Source: a virus
Virus record (IMG/VR): IMGVR_UViG_3300031227_004513
Coordinates: 1-40,341 of that record
DNA: 40,341 nucleotides
Strand: one strand, 5' to 3'
Below the pieces are notes generated by a model. That model saw nothing but the letters and a program-made list of their open reading frames with translations, was not told the DNA's origin and did no database searches. Within the stretch, counting starts at the first letter, position 1; each line of letters opens with the position of its first letter. The position numbers and the translations under genes are program-made. Shown here in pieces: positions 15,117 through 24,300 of this stretch.

Positions 15117-15751
15117 TGGGAATGAACCTACTCGGCGTTGGCTCGATGCACGCGGCCCTTATGGGCGGCGGCGGCGCACCCGCAAGCCCTGACTATACGG
15201 TGGTCGGGGCTACTGGAGGCTCTGCGGGCGCAAACGGCGACTACTACGAGAACGGGACGCTCGACGGCAATCCGAAGTATGACAATGATGCCAGCGCCTA
15301 CTCCATCATGTTCGATAGCAGCTATGGCGCGTGGTTCATCCATACAAGCGATGATCCCGACAACAGCGCGTTCATCAACTGGTATTCTCCTGCCACGCCG
15401 CCCGAGGGACTGTTTGACGCGAATACCGGATCTGGCACACCGTTCGTAATACCGGGAACGATTACCGATGTTGCCGTGTCCGGTGCAGGGACGGTGGCGG
15501 TGAACGGCACATACTCCGAGTTCGGGACACAGAACAATCTGCCGACCTACAAGCACGCGACAGCGGCTATCTACTTGTGGAGCGACTTCGCGGGCTACTG
15601 GTACTTTGAACTCAACGGTATCGAATTGGGCGGGACAACGTACTATTATGGAGAGTACGTCGATTACCAAGCGTCCGTCCCGTGGGCGGGCGGCACCGTC
15701 TACATCGTGGCGGAAGGCGACGCAAATGCACCAACAGTCGTGGAGGCATGA
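15116..15751 (+). CDS. virion protein made of two related beta domains
   Basis: A 211-residue protein with a Gly-rich N-terminus (GVGSMHAALMGGGG) followed by two copies of a divergent domain of about 80 residues. The first has VVGATGGSAGANGDYYENG ... PKYDND. The second has VSGAGTVAVNGTYSEFG ... PTYKHA. Both continue with an aromatic strand pattern (GAWFIH / GYWYFE). This small beta module, with an NG(D/T)Y turn and a P-x-Y step, is frequent in phage tail and fibre proteins as a surface or sugar-binding unit. The start overlaps the stop of the repeat protein before it, so they are probably partners. No enzymatic residues are evident. Confidence 0.7.
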   Translation: MGMNLLGVGSMHAALMGGGGAPASPDYTVVGATGGSAGANGDYYENGTLDGNPKYDNDASAYSIMFDSSYGAWFIHTSDDPDNSAFINWYSPATPPEGLFDANTGSGTPFVIPGTITDVAVSGAGTVAVNGTYSEFGTQNNLPTYKHATAAIYLWSDFAGYWYFELNGIELGGTTYYYGEYVDYQASVPWAGGTVYIVAEGDANAPTVVEA

Positions 15752-15752
15752 C

Positions 15753-15944
15753 ATGAGTGTACTCGTATGGGTCAAGGTGAAAGATTGGGGCAAAACGCCT
15801 CCTCTGTTCCACAGTCGATACGAACCGGACATCGACCAATTCGGGCCAGACAGCGCGGGCGGTATCAAGATCGGACGTGTAATGATCCCAACCGTATTGG
15901 CTACCATGTCCCCGAACCGTGGAGAGCCGCGTCGAAAGCGATGA
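15753..15944 (+). CDS. 63-residue hypothetical protein
   Basis: A small gene at ATG 15753, 1 base after the stop of the preceding gene and with TGGAGG 6 bases upstream. The product is mixed: a beta-like N-terminus (MSVLVWVKVKDWGKTPPLF), a middle with HSRYEPDIDQFGPDSAGG, and a basic tail (NRGEPRRKR). No family is recognised. It is inside the virion operon and probably a minor structural or assembly protein. Confidence 0.55.
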   Translation: MSVLVWVKVKDWGKTPPLFHSRYEPDIDQFGPDSAGGIKIGRVMIPTVLATMSPNRGEPRRKR

Positions 15945-15984
15945 TGCACTGTCGATTGCCAGCTAAGCAGCACCTGAAATAACC

Positions 15985-16000
15985 GACGCCTGAAGGCGTC
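15985..16000 (+). other. short stable hairpin
   Basis: GACGCC (15985-15990) pairs perfectly with GGCGTC (15995-16000) around a TGAA tetraloop. No T-run follows and the next ribosome site (GAAGGAGAAGG) begins shortly after, so it is a possible mRNA-processing or pausing element rather than a terminator. Confidence 0.4.
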
Positions 16001-16020
16001 ACAGATGAAGGAGAAGGACA

Positions 16021-17043
16021 ATGGGACTGCACAATGCGTACGATCTTTACGCCAGAGGCGAGGCCCGCCTTCCGCAGAAGTTCGGCAACGCGGTCGAGGG
16101 CATCCTCACGGTCTACGCCGAAGGGGCGCCGACGGACGAGGGTTACGCGCCTGGCTGTCTTCGCGTTGACATCACCTCGAAGAAGACGTATCAGAACGTG
16201 GGCACGATCACCACGGCGGTGTGGGAACGTCTCGCGCCCGTCATCACCGAGGCCGCAACCCTGCACGTCAGCAAGGGCGGCAACGACACGACCGGCGACG
16301 GAAGCTCGTCCGATCCGTTCCTGACCCTGACCGCCGCATTCGCCGCCGTCGATGCCGACAACATGACGATCATCGTCCATCCGGGCGAGTACGACGAAGC
16401 CGCCGCCCTGGCCTTCCCCGTCGCGTACAACGGTCTGCGTGTCGCGGGTATGGTTGGCGAGGCGGATGCCACCGTGATCACCGCCGCCACCGGGCCCGTC
16501 ATCACCATCGATCCGGCCGCGAGGTCTGGCACGTATTGGTGCTCGTTCTCCGATCTGACCATCGAGGGCGATGCGACGGCGAACGTTGGACTCCACATCG
16601 ACAACGGAACCTGCACGAAGAAGGTGATCGTCAGCCTGCGGAACGTGAACATCGGCATGGACGACGACCAGACCGACGTGGCGATTCAGACCGTCCACTC
16701 CGACGACACCGCGAACGCGATCCGCATCTACCACAGCGGAGCGCCGAACCAGATCGAGGGCATCGTGGCCCTTGAGGTCGACAACAACGGCGACCGCTAC
16801 GAGTTCACCGGCATCAACTTCGAGGGCCCGATCCACTTCGGGAACGGCGCGGTGGCCGGCGAGAGCCGCTTCATGAACTGCATCGTGCAGAACGACGGCG
16901 CCGCCGGCGACGAGGGCAACGATGCCCAGTTCCTCGCGGCCATCAACTGCATCTCGCGCGATGGCACCACGTTCGCCATCGTCGACAAGGAAGACTTCGG
17001 AACCAACATCAGCACGAACTTCACCGCCCTTCCCGCCTCGTAA
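16021..17043 (+). CDS. beta-helix virion protein
   Basis: A 340-residue protein. After an N-terminal domain of about 75 residues comes HVSKGGNDTTGDGSSSDPFLTL (about 81-102), the opening of many right-handed parallel beta-helix (pectate-lyase-fold) proteins, followed by turns such as MTIIVHPGEYDE, DLTIEGDATANVGLHIDNG, RNVNIGMDDDQTD and ECRFMNCIVQNDG-like strands. In phages this fold is used for tailspikes, fibres and host-polysaccharide binding or cleavage. It is short for a tailspike and I see no clear catalytic pair, so attachment or a structural role is more likely. It precedes the tail-nozzle gene by 9 bases. Confidence 0.72.
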   Translation: MGLHNAYDLYARGEARLPQKFGNAVEGILTVYAEGAPTDEGYAPGCLRVDITSKKTYQNVGTITTAVWERLAPVITEAATLHVSKGGNDTTGDGSSSDPFLTLTAAFAAVDADNMTIIVHPGEYDEAAALAFPVAYNGLRVAGMVGEADATVITAATGPVITIDPAARSGTYWCSFSDLTIEGDATANVGLHIDNGTCTKKVIVSLRNVNIGMDDDQTDVAIQTVHSDDTANAIRIYHSGAPNQIEGIVALEVDNNGDRYEFTGINFEGPIHFGNGAVAGESRFMNCIVQNDGAAGDEGNDAQFLAAINCISRDGTTFAIVDKEDFGTNISTNFTALPAS

Positions 17044-17052
17044 GGAAGCCCA

Positions 17053-19416
17053 ATGGCAAAGGATCGAGCGATCCGATTGCAGTTTCCTCTCGCGGGCCTG
17101 GACAGGCGGTACAGCTATCGGCAGCAACCGCCCTTCACGACGCCCGACTGCCGGAATGTGCGCCCAAGCGCCACTCTGGAAGGCCGAGCACGTGGAGGGC
17201 AGCGGCCGGGGCTGGTGAAGGCATACCCCGAGCAGGTGTCCGGGGCCTCCAATCCCATCCGCATGGCCAGCAGCGTCACCGTGGTGCAACCCACGGGGAC
17301 GACGCACTGGGTCGAGAACTTCATCGGCGAAGAGTGGGAAGACGACGGGCTCGGTGGGGTATGGTCGACGGCATCGTGGGCGGTTGATTCACCCCATGTT
17401 GTTGGCACCCTGGCTGGCCCTTTCGACAATGTTCCAGAAGCCGCTGCAGTTCGGGATTTGATCGACATAGACACCGCGCAGAGCTACACGGTCGCAATGC
17501 ACGTCGTGCCCTACGAAGGCCAGTTTCACGGCAGTTATCGGCTCTATGCTCGGTTGAACGACACAACGCCGGACATTACCCAGGACGGTCTGATCGTCGA
17601 ATTGGTGTCGACAGGCTCAAGTGGGGATTACACGGGGAGCCTGACGGTTATCATCGCCGGAGTCAGCGCCACGATACCCTTCACGGCCGGCACGGGAGAC
17701 ATCACCTCGGGTTGGCTGGAAGTGCTGATCAACGGCGACGACATCACGTGCTACTGGCAGGACACGGTGGTTCTGACGAACACCATCGGGGCCCAGACCG
17801 GCAAGCGCGTGGGCTTCGGCTTTGAATGCACGGTTGACGGGGGTGTCACCACGTGCGACCAGTACCGGGTGATCTACTACTCCCTCGACTACGACTACGG
17901 TGCGCGCAGCGAGTTCGTGACCAGTGCCGACGGTGAGCTGTGGCACTCGAATGGGCTCGGGCACCTGGTTCAACTCACCACGGATCTGACGCTGAACGAC
18001 GACCGTCTCATTCTCGCGACAGAGCGCGAGCAGAAGCTGTATATCGCGGATCATGGCGATCCGGTGGCAGTGGGCGGCGACGGCGTGATGGGGGGGGCCG
18101 GGAACAATGTGCTGACCGCGGCGAGCATCACGGATTGGACGGCTCTGAGCTTCAACACGCTGGATTACGTGTGTGTGATCACGAACGGTCTTGGGGGCAC
18201 CACGGACGGCGTCTACGAGATCACCAGTATCGCGGCCGGCAGCATCGAACTCACGCTCGCGCCCGGCGATGGCACGTGCTCATACAGCGTGGAGCGGGGA
18301 CCGAAGATCTACGATCCGGTCGCGGGCACTCTCGAGCTGTGGATGGCCACGGCCGGGAAGGGATTCATTCCGGTCGGGTGTCCGAACATCGACCTCTACC
18401 GAGACCGGCTCACGCTCTCAGGGAAGCCAGCGCACCTCTGGTACATGAGCCGCCAGCAGGATCCACTGGACTTCGACTACTCCCAGACCGACGCGCAGCG
18501 GGCAGCGGCCGGAGATCAGGAGCGTGCAGGTCGCGTTGGCCAGCCGATTCGGGCGATGCGATCCCACACGGACGACTACCTTGTGTTCGGCGGCAAGTCT
18601 CAGACGTGGGTGATGAAGGGCGATCCGGCGTTCTCCGGGGATCTGATGGCTCTCTCGCGTCGCGTGGGATGCGTCGACCGTGGCGCGATGTGCTACGGGC
18701 CCGAGGGACAGTTGCTCTACCTGACGATGGACGGCCTGTACGAGATCGCCCCCGGCGCCCAAGCGTATCCCCAGAGCCGCAGCCGCGAGAAGTTGCCGCG
18801 GGAACTGCGCGACATCGACTACCTGACGCACACAACCCTGATGGCGTACGACACCCAGGATCGCGGGCTGCACATCTTCATCACGCGAGAGGACGAGGCG
18901 CAGATGACGCACTGGTGGTACGACTGGGAAGGGCGATCATTCTGGCCGATGGGGTATGCGTCTGCCCACGAGCCGACTGCCATCCATGCGTTCACCTCGC
19001 ACTTCACCGACATGAGCGCGGTTCTGCTCGGCTGCAGGGACGGGTACATTCGGAAGTTCTCGCCGGATGCCGGGAAGGATGATGATGAGGGGATCGACAG
19101 CTACGTCCTCTACGGGCCCATCGACCTCGGCGGAGATGACTACAACGACGGCATGGTGACTGAACTTCGCGCCGTGGTTGCCAAGGGCAGCGGTGACGTG
19201 GACTGGAGCACGCTGGTCGCAGACGACTTCGAGCAGGCGACCGACGAAGATGCCGACGCCAGCGGAACGTGGGAGGCGGGATCGAACGTGCCCGACTTCC
19301 CGAGATCGCGCGGCCCGGCGTTCATTCTCAAACTGGAGAACGGTGACCCGGCTCAGGCATGGGCTATGGAGCGCGTCACTGCCCGCATACGGCGTCTCGG
19401 GAGGCACAGGATGTAA
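17053..19416 (+). CDS. tail nozzle protein (T7 gp12-type) with inserted domain
   Basis: A 787-residue protein, the main candidate for the conical tail nozzle through which DNA leaves. The start (RLQFPLAGLDRRYSYRQQPPFTTPDCRNVRP) is the usual opening of such nozzle proteins, in which the first strand lists the residues that sit under the adaptor. A beta-propeller-like part follows later: YRDRLTLSGKPAHLWYMSRQQDPLDFDY and DDYLVFGGKSQTWVMKG are typical blade motifs. Residues about 90-290 form an extra beta-sandwich-like domain (WVENFIGEEWEDDGLGG...) that looks inserted; sugar binding is possible. The C-terminus also repeats a WSTL...DDFEQA element. Its stop overlaps the next start. Confidence 0.78.
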   Translation: MAKDRAIRLQFPLAGLDRRYSYRQQPPFTTPDCRNVRPSATLEGRARGGQRPGLVKAYPEQVSGASNPIRMASSVTVVQPTGTTHWVENFIGEEWEDDGLGGVWSTASWAVDSPHVVGTLAGPFDNVPEAAAVRDLIDIDTAQSYTVAMHVVPYEGQFHGSYRLYARLNDTTPDITQDGLIVELVSTGSSGDYTGSLTVIIAGVSATIPFTAGTGDITSGWLEVLINGDDITCYWQDTVVLTNTIGAQTGKRVGFGFECTVDGGVTTCDQYRVIYYSLDYDYGARSEFVTSADGELWHSNGLGHLVQLTTDLTLNDDRLILATEREQKLYIADHGDPVAVGGDGVMGGAGNNVLTAASITDWTALSFNTLDYVCVITNGLGGTTDGVYEITSIAAGSIELTLAPGDGTCSYSVERGPKIYDPVAGTLELWMATAGKGFIPVGCPNIDLYRDRLTLSGKPAHLWYMSRQQDPLDFDYSQTDAQRAAAGDQERAGRVGQPIRAMRSHTDDYLVFGGKSQTWVMKGDPAFSGDLMALSRRVGCVDRGAMCYGPEGQLLYLTMDGLYEIAPGAQAYPQSRSREKLPRELRDIDYLTHTTLMAYDTQDRGLHIFITREDEAQMTHWWYDWEGRSFWPMGYASAHEPTAIHAFTSHFTDMSAVLLGCRDGYIRKFSPDAGKDDDEGIDSYVLYGPIDLGGDDYNDGMVTELRAVVAKGSGDVDWSTLVADDFEQATDEDADASGTWEAGSNVPDFPRSRGPAFILKLENGDPAQAWAMERVTARIRRLGRHRM

Positions 19417-19646
19417 TGGCCACCATACGCATTGACATCATCGTGTCGAAGGGCTCGGATCCGAACGAGATTCGCAGGGCCTTTCAGTTCGTCAATGAAG
19501 CCTTCCAAAACCTTGACGGGGTTCAGATCAGCTACGACGACGACAACAGCATCTCGGACATGATCGCCGCCAATACCGCCAATCTGGCCACTGCTTTCGC
19601 TACGCTGGTCGACCACGAAGGGCGCCTTATTGCAGGAGGACTCTGA
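19416..19646 (+). CDS. 76-residue hypothetical protein
   Basis: Begins at ATG 19416, which shares a base with the stop of the tail-nozzle gene; a GGGAGG lies 11 bases upstream. The protein has a beta-alpha character (TIRIDIIVSKGSDPNEI, then a helix RRAFQFVNEAFQNL) and ends in an amphipathic helix. Its stop overlaps the next ATG in the same way (TGATG-type joints on both sides), so it is clearly translated in series. Possibly a small tail-fibre or tail-assembly protein. No family is recognised. Confidence 0.65.
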   Translation: MATIRIDIIVSKGSDPNEIRRAFQFVNEAFQNLDGVQISYDDDNSISDMIAANTANLATAFATLVDHEGRLIAGGL

Positions 19647-20884
19647 TGGCGTTTGCCTACTGTGCGAAACCTGGCATCATCCCGTCTCCCTCACCGGAGC
19701 CGACGGATACAGAGTCGCCGTCTGAAAGTACGCCCTCGACCCCCTCGACCCCCTCAAGCGCGAGCGAGATCAGCCCGAGCGGAACATCGGTCACGCCGGA
19801 GTGGCCGTCCAGCGCCAGCAGCCCAAGCCCCTCCGAGTTCGATCCCTGTGGCAACCCGAGCACCTTCCCGAATCTGCTCGGCTGGACGACGGAAGGAACC
19901 GTCACGAGCGACGGTCTAGATGCGATTCTCTTTGGGGAAGCCTCCAAGATCTACAAGACCAAGGGTCTCACGATTTGCGAAGAGGGCTATTCATTGACGG
20001 CCCTCTCTCTCGCGGTAGAGACCTGCATCAGCAACTACTCGACGCCCGACTCCGATCAGAAACCGTCACTCACGCTCTACGCGACGAGTGGAAGCTGGAC
20101 AGTGAGCATGCTGCGCGACTTTGATGGCACACTCCTGACCTATCGGGTTGAGGGCCCGGCCTACGACCAGAGCGTCACGCTGTTGGGGTTGGCCGACACC
20201 GAACACATCGGGCTCGGCTTCACTATGCAGCTCGTAACGGGCGGCGTTCGATTCGTGGTCTTCGAGAGCGGAGACGAACTGTACGACACGATTGGGCCGC
20301 TGCCGGCAGCCTTCCCGAGCCAGAGCAACTGGGAGTACGGAACCGAAATGGCGGGCATCGAGAACGCCTACGTCGAGGTGCGGCGCATCGTCGCGACGAG
20401 CGAGGAGACGTGCAGCGCGGATGCGTCTCCGTCGCCCTCGGAAGAATCGCCATCGCCGTCGCCGTCGCCATCGCCGTCGCCGAGCCCCGAGCCGCCGGAG
20501 AATGACTGCAACGACTGTGACGAGACAGAATATGGCGCAATCCCAGACACCCTGTACCTCACATTGGGAACCCTTGATGGAGCCTTCAACAGTTACGAAG
20601 GCAAGCACACGATGGAGTGGGTCTCTGGTTGCCTCTGGGTGAGCGAGGACGGCAAGTCGTACCTTGAGTATCTGCCAAATCCGGTTGGCTCATGGCGCAT
20701 CGTTCTGAATCCGCGGCTTCCGGGCTCTGGCTCATGCGCTATCGATTGGAGGCCAAGTGGCGAATCTGATTGCGAGCCATGGACACTGACGTTCGACAAC
20801 GTAGAGGACTGCCTTGATGGCGACTCTCCGTGTGGCGGGTCCGAATGCCCGAGCAGTGGAACCGCGTCGATAAGTACAACATAA
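19646..20884 (+). CDS. virion protein with Ser-Pro linkers, probable fibre or spike component
   Basis: A 412-residue protein. A Ser/Pro/Thr linker (SPSPEPTDTESPSESTPSTP, about residues 13-60) leads to a beta-rich domain (about 75-255). A second linker, a run of SPSPSP repeats (about 258-283), leads to a C-terminal domain rich in Cys (CNDCDETEYG, then pairs near DCEP and DCLDGDSPCGGSEC), which may be disulfide- or metal-stabilised. The layout of rigid linkers between globular beta domains is that of an extended surface protein. Its position after the tail nozzle fits a fibre or spike. The repeated codons TCGCCG/TCGCCC make a mutable DNA stretch at 20425-20480. Confidence 0.66.
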   Translation: MAFAYCAKPGIIPSPSPEPTDTESPSESTPSTPSTPSSASEISPSGTSVTPEWPSSASSPSPSEFDPCGNPSTFPNLLGWTTEGTVTSDGLDAILFGEASKIYKTKGLTICEEGYSLTALSLAVETCISNYSTPDSDQKPSLTLYATSGSWTVSMLRDFDGTLLTYRVEGPAYDQSVTLLGLADTEHIGLGFTMQLVTGGVRFVVFESGDELYDTIGPLPAAFPSQSNWEYGTEMAGIENAYVEVRRIVATSEETCSADASPSPSEESPSPSPSPSPSPSPEPPENDCNDCDETEYGAIPDTLYLTLGTLDGAFNSYEGKHTMEWVSGCLWVSEDGKSYLEYLPNPVGSWRIVLNPRLPGSGSCAIDWRPSGESDCEPWTLTFDNVEDCLDGDSPCGGSECPSSGTASISTT

Positions 20885-20901
20885 GCATAAGGGATGTAAC
20901 A

Positions 20902-21324
20902 ATGCCGAGCGGCGAACGCGATAAGTACGACAGCGCACTCAAGAAATGGACTTCAATGCCGAAGCTCAAAAAGTGCTGCCAGGGCGATCAGCGCGAGTGG
21001 CACATTAAGGTTGGCGTGTCCGCCACATCAGATGCAGGAACGCTTATTGAGACGCTGGCCTATGGAACATGCGGCGTGTCGTACATGAACCAACTCTTCT
21101 GCCGATACCACGAGGTCTTCATCAACCCGAGTGGTGTCGCATGCACACTCTGCGAGGCGCGTACCTGGCCGAAGCATGTCAACTCCCGCAGGCTCGTAGA
21201 GGAATGCCTTTCGCGGGACGGCAAGCAGGCCGCCGGAGAGCTGCTGATCGTGCTCGTGGAAAAGCAAGAGATAGACGCAGGCCGCGCATCGGAGATCGTT
21301 GATGCCCTCAACCTTGAAATCTAG
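20902..21324 (+). CDS. cysteine-rich hypothetical protein before the glycan cassette
   Basis: A 140-residue protein starting at ATG 20902 with AAGGG 8 bases upstream; longer in-frame readings overlap the previous gene and begin with a GTG lacking a ribosome site. The sequence is basic at the N-terminus (LKKWTSMPKLKKCCQG), has cysteines at several places including a CTLCEA pair near the middle, and ends with an acidic helix. A zinc or redox function is possible. The stop lies 23 bases inside the start of the four-domain enzyme, so translation of the two is coupled, which suggests (no more) that it helps that enzyme. Confidence 0.65.
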   Translation: MPSGERDKYDSALKKWTSMPKLKKCCQGDQREWHIKVGVSATSDAGTLIETLAYGTCGVSYMNQLFCRYHEVFINPSGVACTLCEARTWPKHVNSRRLVEECLSRDGKQAAGELLIVLVEKQEIDAGRASEIVDALNLEI

Positions 21325-24300
21325 AATTCGCGCTGCCGCCCGGCGTGTCGGCAAGACCGACCTCCGCGGATGCCTCTCGTGTAAGGGCAAGATGGTTCGG
21401 AAGATGGCAGCGACCGTCAGCGCCGGCCGAGCCCTCGTCGTGACGTGGGGCAAGAAGAGCGCCATGCCTGCACTGGCCGCGTCTCTGCACGTCCTCGGCT
21501 ATGACGTGGAGACCATCGAGCGTGGTGAAGGCGACTGGAAAGACGCCGTGATCGACAGCATCAGGAACGATCCCCCGGACATCTTCCTCTGTTGGCAGCG
21601 GCTCTACGATCACGGATGGTCGAAAGAGGTCAAGGGCGTTCTCGACGAGTACATGATTCCGCAGCTCTACGTGGACTTCGGGATCTGGCCGCACTACCGG
21701 AGCGTGATCTTCGACCCGATGGGCGAGAACGCGACGAGCCAGGTGGCGGGTGCGCTTCGCGGTCTTGATGCGTCTGAACCCTACAGGTCGGCGGCGAACA
21801 ATGGATCGGCCGAGATTCTGCGTGCCATGCGTCTCGGTCTGGCGGCACACGCGGCGAGGGCAGAGAACCAGCTTGCGAACCTCGGACTTGACGGGTTGCC
21901 GAAGCACTTCTCGCTGGCCATCCTTCAGCGCACAGGCGACCAGGTGCTGCGCTTCGACGCGGTCAAGAAGAGGCGGGAGCCGCTGAGACTCCTGAACGAC
22001 CTGATCGCGGAGGCAAAGAAGCAGCGACAATACATCGTGATCAAGGCGCACCCATTCGACAAGAAGATGGATCTCTCGGGCGTGAAGATGTCGGGGCGCT
22101 ACTGGCGCGTTCTCACGAAAGAGACCACGGGCGACAATGACGCCGCGATGGCCTGGCTCGTACGCGAAGCGGATTACGCGATCATGGTCAACTCGACGAG
22201 CCACCTGACGTGCCTCGCAATGGGCACGCCCGTGGTGACACTTGGCAAGGGATGGTTCACCGGCAACGAAGTCACGAGCGAGTTCAAGACGATCCGGGGT
22301 GCGGTCGCGGGCCCCAAAGATCATGATGAGCAACTGCGCGAGCGATATCTCCTGCACATGCTGTCGAGGCAACTGCCGCTGCCGGCGTGCAAGGAGGCCC
22401 CACGAATCGCATCAACCATCGACATGCTGACCAATCGCAAGGCCAGCACGCGCGACATCACCACGATCACCACCATCTACGCCGACAAGGACGCGGAAGA
22501 GGGCGTCCGCGAGACCCTTGTGTCCATCATGAAGTCGCTTCCGGGCATGGATCACATTGCTGCGGTCGACAAGGCGAGGCCGAACTTCATGCGCGAGATC
22601 GAGGCGCTCGGATTCCGCCTGATTACCATGGACGAGGGGAGCCCGCCGAGGATGATCTCCCTGCTGAAGAAAGCGCTCGATGGTGTGACCACGCGCTACG
22701 CACTGACCGTCGAGCAGGACGTGATCATCAACAAGGACACCGTCGCGGGTCTGTTGGCCCGGATGAGGGCGGTCGGTGCCGACATTGCAGGCGTCGAATC
22801 CACCTACGAAACCCGAGAGGGCAAACTCACGTTTCCGACCACGAGCCATTTCCGCAACCAGCTTCCCACGGGACAGGCGCATGTCTTCACAGACAAGAGC
22901 CACATCTGCTGGGCCTGCACACTGTGGCGAGCAGACGCGCTGAGAAGCGTGTCGTGGAATCGCGTTCCAGTGCTCGGGCACAGTGACGTGGAGATTGGCC
23001 GGCGTCTGCGCGCGAAAGGCTACCGCCTGATCCGTGATCATTCCGTGCGCTGCATTCATCTCGTTCACCAGGGCATCCGGGCGTACCAGCGTGACGCGGC
23101 CAGAGCCAAAGATCCGCTGCCGACAGTCCTGAAGCGGAGCAGTGCCCGCGGAGACGTGGTGATGGCCACGGCGGCCATGCGCGCCGTCGCCCTGCTGAAT
23201 GACACGGGCACGGTGTCCGTCGAAACCCAATGCCCTGATGTGCTTCGGAACAATCCAGACGTGATTCCGGGGAGGGGACGGGGGAGAGTTGCTTCGCTGG
23301 ACTGGTCGTATGAAGAAGGCCCGTGGGATCATGCGATACTCAGCTACTTCCAGGCGGCCGGGGTGAGCGCACGGTTGACGCCCGAGCTCATGTCCCTCTG
23401 CCGTCCGAAGGTCTACCCGAGCCGCCACATGCGACACGTAGCTGCCAAGGCGCTTCCTGACGATCAGCAATGGGCAGTCCTGCATCCGGGGCCCTGTCGC
23501 TGGCCGGAGCGCACTTGGAATCGGCTTCGCTGGCACAAGCTCGCCGACGACTTGCGGTCCCGCGGCTACGCGATCTGCGTGCTGTACGACAAGGCGGTCT
23601 CTTCCATGGTTAGCGCCGACGTGTTCAGGGACGACAGCGACACGCTCCAGTGCGCGGCCATCATTGAGCGCGCGGCTCTGTTCGTCGGTATCGACAGCGG
23701 CCCCTCGCACCTTGCGCAAGCCATGAAGCGGCCGAGCGTGATTCTGTTCGGGCCGATCACGCCGAAGACACGTCTCCACTCCCTTGTGGATCCGTCCATG
23801 TCCGGCACAGCCATCGGGGTTGAGCCCGAGGGGGTTGAGTGCGCCGGATGCGGGGAAGAGCAGCCGCGTCGGAACGGTCGAATCTTCTGCTATCGTCGGA
23901 AGCGGCCGAGCGAGTGCATGGAAGGGATCACGCTGGCCTCTGTGGTCGCCGCCGTGGATCGCGCCGAAGCACTGAAGCCCACCGAGCCGAGCGAATCCAG
24001 CAAGGTTCGAGAGAAGGTGCTGCCCTACTTGAGAGGCCGAGGGCTGGACGTAGGCTCGGGGCAACATCCGATTCTGCCGGAGGCCATTTCCATCGATGTG
24101 CGCCAGCTTCCGCAGGTCGATCTTGCGTGGGCCCACATGGACGCCCTTCCAATTCCGGACGATTGGTGCGATTATGTCTTCAGCAGCCACTGCCTTGAGC
24201 ACCTCAAAGATCCAGAGGCGGCGATTGCTGAATGGCGACGGGTTCTCAAGCCGGGCGGATACTTGGCGCTCTATCTTCCAGACCAGCCGTACACGGAAGA

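Noticed and set aside
15985-16000. Intrinsic terminator
   Set aside because: The stem is perfect but only 6 bp, and no T-run follows; the next gene's ribosome site is close behind.
15901-17307. Minus-strand open frame across two virion genes
   Set aside because: It has an Arg/His/Gly-rich antisense composition, crosses the boundary between two good plus-strand genes and has no ribosome site.
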